From NCBI RefSeq assembly GCF_003434305.1, contig NZ_QKKX01000017.1, forward strand, positions 62,001-126,000: a stretch of DNA of 64,000 nucleotides, read 5' to 3'. This document shows positions 7,083 to 15,743 of this stretch, piece by piece; position 1 is the first letter of the stretch; every line of letters starts with the position of its first letter. Made by a program: the position numbers and the translations under genes. The stretch comes from Micromonospora sp. MW-13 (GTDB lineage Bacteria > Actinomycetota > Actinomycetes > Mycobacteriales > Micromonosporaceae). Below the pieces are notes generated by a model. It was not told the DNA's origin and made no database searches. It saw only the letters and a list, made by a program, of their open reading frames with translations.

Positions 7083-10000
7083 TCACAGCAGGCGGAGCTG
7101 GCGGTCCTTGGGGCGGCGGGGCTCGGCCTCGCCGAGGCGCTCGAACAGGCCCGGGTCGATCACGTCGAGGAACGGCGACGGGCGGCAGTCCCGCTCCGAT
7201 CCGTGCCGGGCGCGCCGGGCGGCGTGGCTGACGTAGAGGCGGTCCTGGGCCCGGGTCAGGCCGACGAAGAACAGCCGCCGCTCCTCGGCGACCGCGTCCT
7301 CGTCCGGGGTGGAGCCGGGCCAGCGCAGCGGGAGCAGGCCGTCCTCGCAGCCGACCAGGAAGACCACGGGGAACTCCAGGCCCTTCGCGGCGTGCAGGGT
7401 GAGCAGCGTGACCGCCTCGGCGCGCGGGTCGAGGGCGTCCACCTCGACGCCGCCGGCGAGCTGGGACAGGAACAGCTCCAGATCGTCGCCGCATCGCCGG
7501 GCCAGTGGGGTGAGCAGGTCCACCGCCGCGCGGACCTCCTCGGGGCGGGCCGCGCCGGACCCGTCGAGGGTGGGGGCGGCGAAGCGGTCGGCGACCATCT
7601 GCCCGGCGAGCCGGACCCGGGCCGGCAGGCCGCCGGCCAGGCCGTCGGCGTGCCGCAGCTCCCGGGCGATCGCGTTCACCCCGGGACGGTCCCGCAGCCG
7701 GTCGTGCGAGCGCTTCTGCACCGGGACGTTCGCCCGGACCAGGGCGTCCACGATCGGCGCGGCCTGCGCGTCGGTCCGGTACAGCACGGCGATGTCGGAG
7801 AACGACAGGTTCGTCGACCGGCCGTCGATCCGGCCCGAGTCCAGCGACCGGTGGGACAGGCCGCCGACCAGGTCGTCGACAGTGCGTACCACGAAGTCGG
7901 CCTCGTCGGCGACGGACGCGGCGGCGTACCGGCCGACCAGCGGGGCCTCCGGGTCGAGCCGGGCCGGGTCGAGCCGGCGGCCCCGGACCAGCGACGACGG
8001 CGCGATGGCCTGCACAGCGGCGGCCAGGATCGGCGCCGACGAGCGGTAGTTGCGGTTCAGCCGGACCAGCCGGGCGTCGGTGAAGTCCTGCGAGAAGCGC
8101 AGGAAGTAGCCGACGTCCGCGCCCCGGAACGAGTAGATCGCCTGGTCCGGGTCGCCGATCGCGCACAGGTTGCCGTCGGCCGGGCTGAGCAGCCGCAGCA
8201 GCTCGTACTGCACCGCGTCGACGTCCTGGTACTCGTCCACGAAGATCCACTGCCAGCGGTCCCGGTACCGCTGCACCAGCTTCTTCTCGGCACGAAGCAG
8301 CTCCACCGGCAGGGTGAGCAGCTCGTCCAGGTCGACCAGGTCCCGCTTGCGCAGCAGCGCGGTGTACGCCGCCAGGTCCTCGCCGGCCTCCGCCCTCGCC
8401 GCCGTCCGGTCGGCGTCGTCGGCGATCCGGAAGTCGCCCGGGAGCCCGGCGGCACCGGCGTTCTCCCGCAGGATGGACAGCCCCAGCGAGTGGAACGTGC
8501 CGACGGTGACGTCCTCGGCCACCGGCCCGAGCAGCCCGTCCAGGCGGTGCCGCAGCTCCTCGGCGGCCCGCCGGGTGAAGGTGATCGCGAGGCAGCGCTC
8601 CGGGAACACGTTCAGCTCGGCACAGAGGTACGCGATCCGGTGGGTCAGCGTCCGGGTCTTGCCCGTGCCGGGGCCGGCCACGATCAGCAGCGGCCCGCCC
8701 GGCGCGGAGGCGGCCACCCGCTGCATCGCGTCCAGCCGGTCCAGCAGGCCGGTGCCGACCTCCTCCATGCCGGCGAGCATCGGCTCGAACGGCTCGTGCG
8801 GGGAGGGCTGCGGCGGAATCGGCGGGGGCGGGGGCGGCGTGGCCGGCCTCCGCTTCGGCTCGGCCTTCGCTGTCGCCGGCTTCTTCGCCCTCGCCTTCGC
8901 CGCCGGTTCCGCGGGCATCCGCTGCGCGGGCACCGGTACGTCGAACAGCGTCTCCGCCTGCGCCCCCGTCGTCTTCCCGCCCAGCTCAGCCGGGTCGAAC
9001 AGGGTGATCACCCCGTAGTCGCCGTCGTAGCCGGGCACCCGGTGCACGTCGCCCCGGCGCAGCCGGCCGATCCCCTCGGCGAGCAGCTCCCCGCCGACCC
9101 GGCCGATCTCGTCGAGCGGGGCGCGGGTCAGGATCTCCAGCTCCGGGCCGAGCGCGGCGACCAGCTTGTTGAGCTTCCCCTCGACCTTCTTGGACTTCGG
9201 GCCCACGCCGTTCAGCTCGCCGAGGATCTCGGCCAGCGGCACCAGGTGGGTGACGTCCCGGGCGTGGTCGGGACGGTGCCCCTCGGGGCGATCGGCCAGC
9301 TCCTCGATGCGGCTGAGCACCCCGATGGTGAGCGGCCTGCCGCACTCCGGGCAGAGCCCGCCGGCGGCCCGGGTCCGCTCCGGGGACCAGGTGACCCCGC
9401 ACACCCGGTGCCCGTCGGCGTGGTACTTGCCCTCCTCGGGGAAGAACTCGATGGTGCCGGCGAGGCCGTCGCCGGTGCGCAGCGCCTCCCGGATGGCGAA
9501 GTAGTCCCGGCCGGAGGCGAACACCGTGGCCTCCCGGCCCAGGGCGGGCAGGGAGTGGGCGTCCGAGTTGGACACCAGCCGGTAGCGGTCCAGGCTGCCG
9601 ACCCGCCAGTTCATCTCCGGGTCGGACGACAGCCCGGTCTCCACGGCGAAGACGTGCCCGGCCAGGTCGGCGTAGCAGTCGGCGATCGCATCGAAGCCGG
9701 ACTTCGAGCCCAGCGCCGAGAACCACGGCGTCCAGATGTGCGCCGGGACGAGGTAGCCGTCCGGACTCGCCTCCAGGGTGATCTCCAGCAGGTCCCGGGA
9801 GTCCAGGCCGAGGATCGGCCGGCCGTCCGAGGCGATGTTGCCGATCCGGCCGAGAGTGGTGTTGAACCGCTGCACGGCGTCCAGGTCGGGCAGGTAGATC
9901 AGGTGGTGCACCTTGCGGGTCCGGTCGTCCCGCTTGTAGATCGTGGAGATCTCCACACTGAGCATGAACCGGACCGGGTCCGCCTCCGCCTCGCTGGCCA

Positions 10001-10280
10001 GCCGGGGCGGCAGCCGGCGGGCGATGTCCCGCTCCGCCTCGGGGCTGAGCCGGTACAGCCCGGGCTCGGCCGGGTGCAGCGTCTCGCGCAGGTGGTCGGA
10101 CCAGGCGGGGTGGGTGAAGTCGCCGGTGCCGAGCACGCTGATGCCCTTGCGTCGGGCCCACCAGCCGAGGTTCGGCAGGGTCAGGTTTTGGCTGCACGCC
10201 CGCGAGTACTTCGAGTGGATGTGCAGGTCCGCGACGAACGGCGAGGGGCCACCGGAGGGTGCGGCGCTGAACGGAGGCAC
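7083..10280 (-). CDS. Fused EndoQ-like PHP nuclease and UvrD-type helicase
   Basis: 1065 residues. N-terminal half: PHP-type metal site DLHIHSKYSR (18-27), GTGDFTHPAW, MLSVEISTIYKR, LVPAHIWTPWF and LVSNSDAHSLP, then Cys294 and CPEC (310-313) and a helix-hairpin-helix-like LNGVGPKS region; this is the arrangement of endonuclease Q, which nicks DNA 5' of deaminated bases. After a Lys/Pro/Ala linker, the C-terminal half is a superfamily 1A helicase: GPGTGKT (536-542), FVDEYQD (DEYQD 682-686), GDPDQAIYSFRGAD and LTLHAAKGLEFPVVF. GTG 10280 is preferred over upstream codons because the 26 extra residues (from 10358) look non-coding. Likely role: recognition plus unwinding at damaged bases in repair. 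Confidence 0.85.
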   Translation of the reverse strand: MPPFSAAPSGGPSPFVADLHIHSKYSRACSQNLTLPNLGWWARRKGISVLGTGDFTHPAWSDHLRETLHPAEPGLYRLSPEAERDIARRLPPRLASEAEADPVRFMLSVEISTIYKRDDRTRKVHHLIYLPDLDAVQRFNTTLGRIGNIASDGRPILGLDSRDLLEITLEASPDGYLVPAHIWTPWFSALGSKSGFDAIADCYADLAGHVFAVETGLSSDPEMNWRVGSLDRYRLVSNSDAHSLPALGREATVFASGRDYFAIREALRTGDGLAGTIEFFPEEGKYHADGHRVCGVTWSPERTRAAGGLCPECGRPLTIGVLSRIEELADRPEGHRPDHARDVTHLVPLAEILGELNGVGPKSKKVEGKLNKLVAALGPELEILTRAPLDEIGRVGGELLAEGIGRLRRGDVHRVPGYDGDYGVITLFDPAELGGKTTGAQAETLFDVPVPAQRMPAEPAAKARAKKPATAKAEPKRRPATPPPPPPIPPQPSPHEPFEPMLAGMEEVGTGLLDRLDAMQRVAASAPGGPLLIVAGPGTGKTRTLTHRIAYLCAELNVFPERCLAITFTRRAAEELRHRLDGLLGPVAEDVTVGTFHSLGLSILRENAGAAGLPGDFRIADDADRTAARAEAGEDLAAYTALLRKRDLVDLDELLTLPVELLRAEKKLVQRYRDRWQWIFVDEYQDVDAVQYELLRLLSPADGNLCAIGDPDQAIYSFRGADVGYFLRFSQDFTDARLVRLNRNYRSSAPILAAAVQAIAPSSLVRGRRLDPARLDPEAPLVGRYAAASVADEADFVVRTVDDLVGGLSHRSLDSGRIDGRSTNLSFSDIAVLYRTDAQAAPIVDALVRANVPVQKRSHDRLRDRPGVNAIARELRHADGLAGGLPARVRLAGQMVADRFAAPTLDGSGAARPEEVRAAVDLLTPLARRCGDDLELFLSQLAGGVEVDALDPRAEAVTLLTLHAAKGLEFPVVFLVGCEDGLLPLRWPGSTPDEDAVAEERRLFFVGLTRAQDRLYVSHAARRARHGSERDCRPSPFLDVIDPGLFERLGEAEPRRPKDRQLRLL

Positions 10281-10397
10281 GCCGCATCCTGTCACGCCCG
10301 CCCCGACGGCCGCTCCCCGCCACGCGTACGCGTGACCTGAGCATCCTTCCCTGGACACCCCGCCCGCCGCGCGCTAGGCGTCCGCGTCCACCTCGGA

Positions 10398-11642
10398 TCA
10401 GGGGGTGCGGAGTTCCACCAGGGTGATCTGGGGGTCCGCGCCGACGCGGACCGGCGGGCCCCAGAAGCCCGCGCCGTTGGTGACGTACACCTTCGTGCCG
10501 TCGACCTCGCCCAGGCCGGAGACCACCGGCTGTTCGAGGTTCACCAGCAGGTTGAACGGCACGATCTGGCCGCCGTGGGTGTGCCCGGACAGTTGCAGGT
10601 CGACGCCGAACTTCGCCGCCTCGACGGCCGCCACCGGCTGGTGGGCGAGCAGCACCACCGGGCGGCCCGGGTCCCGGTCGCCGAGCGCGGCGGCGTAGTC
10701 GGCGGGGGCGGCCAGCCCGGTCCCGGCGGCGCTGACGTCGTTCACCCCGGCCAGGTCCAGCACCCCGCCCGGGGTCCGGATCTCCTGCCGGGTGTTCTGG
10801 AGCACCCGCAGGCCGAGCCGGTCCACCTCCGGCACCCACTCCTCCACTCCGGAGTAGTACTCGTGGTTGCCGGTGACGAAGAAGCTGCCGTACCGGGAGC
10901 GCAGGCCGCGCAGCGGCGCCGCCGCCTCGCCCAGCTCGGCGACCGAGCCGTCGACCAGGTCGCCGACGACCGCGACCAGGTCGGCGTCCAGCCGGTTGAT
11001 CATCGCCACGATCCGCTCGGTGTGCGCCCGGCCGCGCAGCGGCCCGAGGTGGATGTCCGAGACGGTGGCGATGCGCAGCCCGTCCATGCCGCGCGGCAGC
11101 TTGGCCAGCGGGATCCGCACCCGGTCCAGGCGCGGTGGCCCCATCGCGTTGCGTACCCCGTAGCCGGTGACCCCGGTGGCCGTGAGGCCCGCGAAGATCG
11201 CCGCGCCCCGGGCCAGCAGCAGCCGGCGGGCCGGGTCGTGGTCGGGCTGGTCGACGGCTGCGGCGGCCGGCGGGTCCGCACCGCCGGACGCGCCCACCAG
11301 CACCGGCTCGGGAGCGGCGGCGGTCGGTTCGGCGGCGACCACCCGGCGGCGCAGCACCAGCCGGGCGACCAGCATCGGCACCTCCAGCACGAGCAGCGCC
11401 ACCAGCAGGTAGAACATCACCGCGAGCCACAGATAGCCCGGCCAGGCCAGCCAGAACAGGCCGGCCCGGGTGCCGATCATCGTGGCCGGGACGAGCAGCG
11501 CCAGCACCAGCGCGGCGACGGCCCCGGTCCGCCGCCACCGCCCCGGTCCGGTGGTGTCCTTGACGAGCCGCTTCCACAGGTAGAAGTGGAGCAGGCCGAC
11601 GACGAGCGCCGCGAAGCCCACGAACGTCAGGGTCGCCAACAC
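10398..11642 (-). CDS. Membrane-anchored calcineurin-like metallophosphoesterase
   Basis: 414 residues. Three to four N-terminal membrane helices (1-25, 42-60, 66-90) precede a phosphoesterase domain with all metal motifs: SDIHLGP, GDLVDGS, GNHEYYSG, LLAHQPV and SGHTHGGQ. This is the YkoQ/YaeI-like branch of calcineurin phosphoesterases; YaeI-type members have been linked to lipid or UDP-sugar-lipid phosphoesters, but the substrate here is not known. GTG 11642 has GGAGG five bases upstream. It follows moaD by nine bases, so it is likely the last gene of the fructosamine kinase-moaA-moaD-phosphoesterase operon. Confidence 0.85.
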   Translation of the reverse strand: MLATLTFVGFAALVVGLLHFYLWKRLVKDTTGPGRWRRTGAVAALVLALLVPATMIGTRAGLFWLAWPGYLWLAVMFYLLVALLVLEVPMLVARLVLRRRVVAAEPTAAAPEPVLVGASGGADPPAAAAVDQPDHDPARRLLLARGAAIFAGLTATGVTGYGVRNAMGPPRLDRVRIPLAKLPRGMDGLRIATVSDIHLGPLRGRAHTERIVAMINRLDADLVAVVGDLVDGSVAELGEAAAPLRGLRSRYGSFFVTGNHEYYSGVEEWVPEVDRLGLRVLQNTRQEIRTPGGVLDLAGVNDVSAAGTGLAAPADYAAALGDRDPGRPVVLLAHQPVAAVEAAKFGVDLQLSGHTHGGQIVPFNLLVNLEQPVVSGLGEVDGTKVYVTNGAGFWGPPVRVGADPQITLVELRTP

Positions 11643-11651
11643 GGAGCCTCC

Positions 11652-11927
11652 TCAGCCGCCCGCGAACGGGGGCAGCACGTCGATCGTCACCCCGGCCGGC
11701 AGCGGTGTCCGACGATCATGACAGGTCACCCCGTCGACCAGAAAACTCGCCACGGTCAGCACGGCGGCCAGCCGCTCGCCGTGCCGCTCGGCCAGCTCGC
11801 CGGCGAGTTCGTCCAGGGACCGCCCGGCGGACGCGGTCTCCTCGGCGGTGCCGGCGGCGGCCCGCGCCCCGGCGAAGTAGCGGACGGTCAGCCGCCCGGT
11901 CGGGCGGTCGGGCGTGTCCGGACGCAC
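11652..11927 (-). CDS. moaD: MoaD, small subunit of molybdopterin synthase
   Basis: 91 residues with a ubiquitin-like fold pattern (LTVRYFAGARAAAG, LDELAGELAERHG, SFLVDGV) and the essential C-terminal Gly-Gly (PPFAGG). The terminal glycine is thiocarboxylated and donates sulfur to cyclic pyranopterin monophosphate in molybdenum cofactor synthesis. GTG 11927 follows the moaA stop by three bases, so the two are translationally linked. ThiS has the same tail, but the pairing with moaA argues for MoaD. Confidence 0.9.
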   Translation of the reverse strand: MRPDTPDRPTGRLTVRYFAGARAAAGTAEETASAGRSLDELAGELAERHGERLAAVLTVASFLVDGVTCHDRRTPLPAGVTIDVLPPFAGG

Positions 11928-11930
11928 CGG

Positions 11931-12944
11931 TCACCCGCCGATCGCGGACATCGGCCGGGCCGGCTGGAGGAAGGCCGGGTCGTCGATGCCGTGCCCGGCC
12001 CGCTTGCCCCACATCGCGGTGCGCCAGCGCCGGGCCAACTCCTCGTCGTCCGCCCCGGCGCGCAGCGCCCCGCGCAGGTCGGACTCCTCGGTGGCGAACA
12101 GGCAGGCGCGGACCTGGCCGTCCGCGGTGAGCCGGGTGCGGTCGCAGTCGCCGCAGAACGGCCGGGTCACGCTTCCGATCACCCCGACCAGGGCCGGGCC
12201 GCCGTCGACCAGCCAGGTCTCGGCCGGGGCGGCGCCCCGCCGGGCCGGGTCCGGGGACAAATCGAAGCCGGTACGCAGCGCGGCGAGGATCTCGGCGGCG
12301 GTGACCATGGTCGACCGGTCCCAGCCGTGCTGGGCGTCCAGCGGCATCTGCTCGATGAACCGCAGCTCGTAGCCGTGGGCCAGGGCGAAGCGGAGCAGCG
12401 CGGGGGCCTCGTCGTCGTTGACCCCGCGCATCAGCACGGTATTGATCTTGACCGGGCTGAGCCCGGCGGCGACCGCCCCGGCCAGCCCGGCGAGGACGTC
12501 CGCGAGCCGGTCCCGCCGGGTCAGCCGAGCGAACCGGGCGGCGTCGAGGGTGTCCAGCGACACGTTCACCCGGTCCAGCCCGGCGGCCCGCAGGGCGGGG
12601 GCCAGCCGGTCCAGCCCGAGGCCGTTCGTGGTCAGCGAGATCCGGGGCCGGGGCTCCAGCGCGGCCACCGCCGCGACGATGCCGACCAGGCCGGGGCGGA
12701 TCAGCGGCTCCCCGCCGGTGAACCGCACCTCGGTCACCCCGAGGTGCCGCACGGCCAGCCGGACCAGCCGGACGATCTCGTCGTCGGTCAGCAACTGCGG
12801 ACCGGCCAGCCAGGGCAGTCCCTCGGCCGGCATGCAGTACGTGCAGCGCAGGTTGCACTTGTCGGTCAGCGAGACGCGCAGGTCCCGGGCGACGCGGCCG
12901 TACCGGTCGACGAGGACGCCGTCGGTCGGTGGGGCGGCGGTCAC
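11931..12944 (-). CDS. moaA: GTP 3',8-cyclase MoaA
   Basis: 337-residue radical-SAM enzyme of molybdenum cofactor synthesis, converting GTP to 3',8-cyclo-7,8-dihydro-GTP. N-terminal cluster motif CNLRCTYCMP (CxxxCxxC), GGEPL motif (RFTGGEPLIRPG), C-terminal second-cluster cysteines in PFCGDCDRTRLTADGQVRACLF, and the terminal Gly-Gly (MSAIGG). GTG 12944 overlaps the upstream kinase stop by four bases (GTGA), which decides the start; a longer reading frame to 13415 merely overlaps the kinase gene. Confidence 0.95.
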   Translation of the reverse strand: MTAAPPTDGVLVDRYGRVARDLRVSLTDKCNLRCTYCMPAEGLPWLAGPQLLTDDEIVRLVRLAVRHLGVTEVRFTGGEPLIRPGLVGIVAAVAALEPRPRISLTTNGLGLDRLAPALRAAGLDRVNVSLDTLDAARFARLTRRDRLADVLAGLAGAVAAGLSPVKINTVLMRGVNDDEAPALLRFALAHGYELRFIEQMPLDAQHGWDRSTMVTAAEILAALRTGFDLSPDPARRGAAPAETWLVDGGPALVGVIGSVTRPFCGDCDRTRLTADGQVRACLFATEESDLRGALRAGADDEELARRWRTAMWGKRAGHGIDDPAFLQPARPMSAIGG

Positions 12945-13858
12945 CCCTCGACCGTAGCGCGCCCGGCCCCGCGCAACGCGGCGCGGGCGGCCTCGCCGAC
13001 CGCCTCGCGGTACGCCCCGCCGAACAGGGCGGCGTGCACCAGCAGCAGGTGGAGCTGGTGCAGTGGTATCCGCTCGGGCCACCCGTCGGTCAGCGGCCAC
13101 GCCTCCCGGTAGGCGCCCATGATCCGGTCGTGGTGCGGCGGCCCGCCGAACAGCGCCAACTGGGCCAGGTCGGTCTCCCGGTGCCCGCCGTGCGCCGCCG
13201 GGTCGATCAGCCAGGCCCGCCCGTCGGTCCCCCAGAGCACGTTGCCCGGCCACAGGTCGCCGTGCACCCGGGCCGGCGGCTCGTCCCCGCCGAACTCGCC
13301 GATCCGGTCGAGGACCGCCTCCACCAGCGCGGCCTCGACGCTGGTGAGCGCGCCGCCGTCGACCGACGTCCGCAGGTACGGGGCGAGCCGCCGGCGCGCG
13401 AACCAGTCCGGCCACGGGCCCGGGTCCGGCGTGTTGTCCTGGGGGAGCGCGGCGATGAAGCCGGGCCAGTCCGCGCCGAAGGCGGCGGCCCCGGCCCGGT
13501 GCGTGGCGGCCAGGTCGCGGCCGAACCGCTCGGCGGCCTCGGGCGTCGGCTCGCCGGCGTCGACCCAGTCGAGCGCCAGCAACCCGGGCAGCGCCACCAC
13601 CACCTCCGGTACGAGGGCCCCGCCGGCCTCCCGCAGCCAGCGCAGCCCGGCCGCCTCGGCGGCGAAGAAGCCCTCCGGCGCCGGCCGCCCGGCCCGGTCC
13701 TCCGGCCAGGTCTTGGCGAAGACGGAGTGCCCGTCGTCCAGGGTCAGTCGGGACGCCGCGCAGACGTCCCCGCCGGCGACCGGCGTCTCCCGGATCCGCT
13801 GGTGGGTGAGGAAGGTCGGCAGGTGTTCCGGATGCGCCCGGAGGTACGCCAGGTCCAT
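12941..13858 (-). CDS. Fructosamine kinase family protein
   Basis: 305 residues with the aminoglycoside-phosphotransferase fold: VHGDLWPGNVLW catalytic loop, LIDPAAHGGHRETDLAQL metal loop (DPA in place of DFG) and VFAKTW lysine motif. Fructosamine-3-kinases phosphorylate ketoamine adducts on protein amines so that they break down. It overlaps moaA by four bases and leads a four-gene run toward the molybdenum cofactor genes; whether this reflects function or convenience is not clear. ATG 13858 begins the homologous region directly. Confidence 0.85.
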   Translation of the reverse strand: MDLAYLRAHPEHLPTFLTHQRIRETPVAGGDVCAASRLTLDDGHSVFAKTWPEDRAGRPAPEGFFAAEAAGLRWLREAGGALVPEVVVALPGLLALDWVDAGEPTPEAAERFGRDLAATHRAGAAAFGADWPGFIAALPQDNTPDPGPWPDWFARRRLAPYLRTSVDGGALTSVEAALVEAVLDRIGEFGGDEPPARVHGDLWPGNVLWGTDGRAWLIDPAAHGGHRETDLAQLALFGGPPHHDRIMGAYREAWPLTDGWPERIPLHQLHLLLVHAALFGGAYREAVGEAARAALRGAGRATVEG

Positions 13859-14126
13859 GAGCGCAAGGTAGCCGCTCGGGGCGCTTCCCGTGGGGGTCTC
13901 CGGCGTGGTCCGGCGTCAGCGGGACGCGCCGGCCCGTTCCGGCGCCGGTCCCCCACCGGCCGGGTGGAGAAGCGGTTCGATGCCCGGGCGTCCGGTCGAC
14001 GCACGGTCAGCGGCCCCAGCAGGGGGACCGGGGCTGAGCTGCGCCGATACTCTCCGTGGCTGTGGACAACCCGCGTGTCGTCCACAGGGCCCGCCGAGGC
14101 GCCCGGACGCGGCCGAGGCTCCCTCC
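13859..14126. promoter_or_regulatory. Divergent intergenic region with an inverted pair of DnaA-box-like 9-mers (14061-14069, 14078-14086)
   Basis: 268 bp between the kinase gene and the DUF4192 gene. CTGTGGAC (14060-14067) and GTCCACAG (14080-14087) form an 8-bp inverted repeat with a 12-base centre. Read as 9-mers, one arm is TTGTCCACA (minus strand, 14061-14069) and the other TCGTCCACA (plus strand, 14078-14086); both fit the actinobacterial DnaA-box form (T/C)(T/C)(G/A/C)TCCACA. A GATACT box (14046-14051) lies just upstream, so the pair would fall at or after the transcription start of the DUF4192 gene. Confidence 0.5.
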
Positions 14127-15161
14127 ATGACCCGCACCGACCGCCCCCGGCTCACCGTCCGCTCGCCCGCCGACCTCATCGCGGCCGTGCCGTACCTGCT
14201 CGGGTTCCATCCCGCCGACAGCGTGGTGGTGGTCGCGATGCGGGGCCGGCGGATCGTCTTCGCCGCCCGGGCGGACCTGCCGGGCCCGGGTGACGACCCG
14301 CTCGACCCGGCCGCCCACCTGGCCGGCGTCATCGCCCGGCAGGGCGCGGAGTCCGCCACCGTGCTCGGCTACGGCGACGCCTCCCGGGTCACCCCGGCCG
14401 TCGACGCGGTACGCGGGTCGCTGGCCGCCGCCGGGCTGACCGTGCTGGACGCCCTGCGGGTCACCGACGACCGCTACTGGTCCTACCTGTGCGACGAGCC
14501 GACCTGCTGCCCGCCCGAGGGCACCCCGTACGACACCGGGGCCAGCGAGGTCAGCGCGGCGGCGGTCTTCGCCGGTCAGGTGGCCCTGCCCGACCGGGCG
14601 GCCCTGACCGCGCAGGTGGCCCCGTTCGGTGGCCCGGCCCGGGTGGCGATGCGCCGGGCGGTCGACCGTGCCGAACGCCGGCTGGCGGCTCTGCTGGTCG
14701 GGGCGTCCGAGGCCGACCTGCTCGGCGGTCGGGCGCTGCGCCGGGCCGGCGTGGACGCCGTCCGCGCCGCCCTGCGCCGGCGCCGGCGGGGCGAGCGACT
14801 CACCGACGACGAGGTGGCCTGGCTGACCCTGCTCCTCACCCACCTGCCGGTCCGCGACCACGCCTGGGAACGCACCGACGGGCGGGAGCGGGACCTCGCC
14901 CTCTGGACCGACGTCCTGCGCCGCGCCGAGCGGGACCTGATCGCCGCGCCGGGTTCCCTGCTGGCCTTCGCCGCCTGGCGGGCCGGGCAGGGGGCGCTCG
15001 CGGCGGTGGCACTGGAACGGGTGCTGGAGGCGCACCCGGACTACTCGCTCGCCCTGCTCCTCGACGACCTGCTGCGCCGCGGGGTTCCCCCGTCCCAGCT
15101 CGACGGCTGGCCGACGACCGGCGCGCCCGGCGTGCTCCGCCCCCGCCGACGCCGCGACTGA
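14127..15161 (+). CDS. DUF4192 domain-containing protein
   Basis: 344 residues. The N-terminus (RLTVRSPADLIAAVPYLLGFHPADSVVVVA) is the hallmark of the actinobacterial DUF4192 family, a single long domain without assigned function. The C-terminal part (PGSLLAFAAWRAGQGALAAVALERVLEAHPDYSLALLLDDLLRRGVPP) resembles TPR-like helices of the same family. ATG 14127 is chosen since homology begins at residue 6. No strong ribosome site is visible. Stand-alone gene preceded by the DnaA-box-like pair. Confidence 0.8.
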   Translation: MTRTDRPRLTVRSPADLIAAVPYLLGFHPADSVVVVAMRGRRIVFAARADLPGPGDDPLDPAAHLAGVIARQGAESATVLGYGDASRVTPAVDAVRGSLAAAGLTVLDALRVTDDRYWSYLCDEPTCCPPEGTPYDTGASEVSAAAVFAGQVALPDRAALTAQVAPFGGPARVAMRRAVDRAERRLAALLVGASEADLLGGRALRRAGVDAVRAALRRRRRGERLTDDEVAWLTLLLTHLPVRDHAWERTDGRERDLALWTDVLRRAERDLIAAPGSLLAFAAWRAGQGALAAVALERVLEAHPDYSLALLLDDLLRRGVPPSQLDGWPTTGAPGVLRPRRRRD

Positions 15162-15467
15162 CGAGCCGGTTGGCCGGGGGAGGGTGGACGTGGCGCTTCC
15201 GGATCTCCCCTTCGGCTCCGCCTCCGCCTTACGCTCTGCCAGACCTGCGAACCGCCCAGCAGCCGTCACCCAGGAGCCGATCTTGCACTGTAAAGTGAAG
15301 GAAAATCGAAAGTCGATTTCTAGTACCGCAGGTCAGAATGGCTGCTCCCCGCGTTCACATGCGGTAGGTCAGGCTTGCTCAGGTTGTGCTGGTTGGGCGT
15401 CTGCCCAAAGCGCCTCAAAGTGCTCTACGTAACGGTCGAACGGGCCGCCAGCTTCGCGGCGGCGAAG
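15162..15467. promoter_or_regulatory. A+T-rich intergenic region with two small inverted repeats
   Basis: 306 bases without a convincing gene. Around 15280-15340 it is much richer in A+T than anything nearby. It contains CACT-GTAA-AGTG (15286-15297) and AAATCGA-AAG-TCGATTT (15303-15319), the latter a tight 17-bp palindrome of the sort bound by XRE-type repressors. It probably carries the promoter for the zinc-ribbon gene pair that follows. Confidence 0.45.
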
Positions 15468-15743
15468 GTGCAGCGTCACCGAATCCTGGCCCAGCCCCGC
15501 ACCGGCTGGATCTGCCGACGCTGCGGGCGGCCGTACCCCTGCCCGACCTGGACCGGTTTTCCGCTGGACGGCCGGCTCCGGACCGCGCTGCTGCCGGGGT
15601 TCCTGCGGATGGCGCAGCAGGCCGTCCGCGACCTTCGCGGTCGACCGGGCGGCCCGACGCCCCCGGAGATCGTCCGGCGTTTCCTGTGGTTCGTGCCGCT
15701 GAACGAGGACGAGGCGCGGGCGATCGCGCCGCGGGTGTGCTGA
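15468..15743 (+). CDS. Small zinc-ribbon protein with CxxCG..PC motif (first of a pair)
   Basis: About 91 residues. It starts HRILAQPRTGWICRRCGRPYPCPTW; the motif W-x-C-x-x-C-G-x-x-x-P-C offers three cysteines plus a nearby His for a zinc site. The rest is helical (LLPGFLRMAQQAVRDLRG and EIVRRFLWFVPLNEDEARAI). Function unknown. The start is uncertain: GTG 15468 begins just before the conserved part; GTG 15420 and TTG 15375 are in frame. Its stop overlaps the ATG of the next gene (TGATG at 15741-15745), so the two small zinc-ribbon proteins are translationally coupled. Confidence 0.6.
   Translation: MQRHRILAQPRTGWICRRCGRPYPCPTWTGFPLDGRLRTALLPGFLRMAQQAVRDLRGRPGGPTPPEIVRRFLWFVPLNEDEARAIAPRVC

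Noticed and set aside
6498..10340. Very long open frame on the plus strand opposite the EndoQ/UvrD gene
   Set aside because: Arg/Pro/Gly-rich translation with no domain, directly antisense to a gene with clear motifs; long antisense frames are normal at this GC content.
13890..14126. Longer N-terminus for the DUF4192 protein, starting near 13890
   Set aside because: The extension has no similarity to the family and would cover the DnaA-box-like pair and the -10 box.
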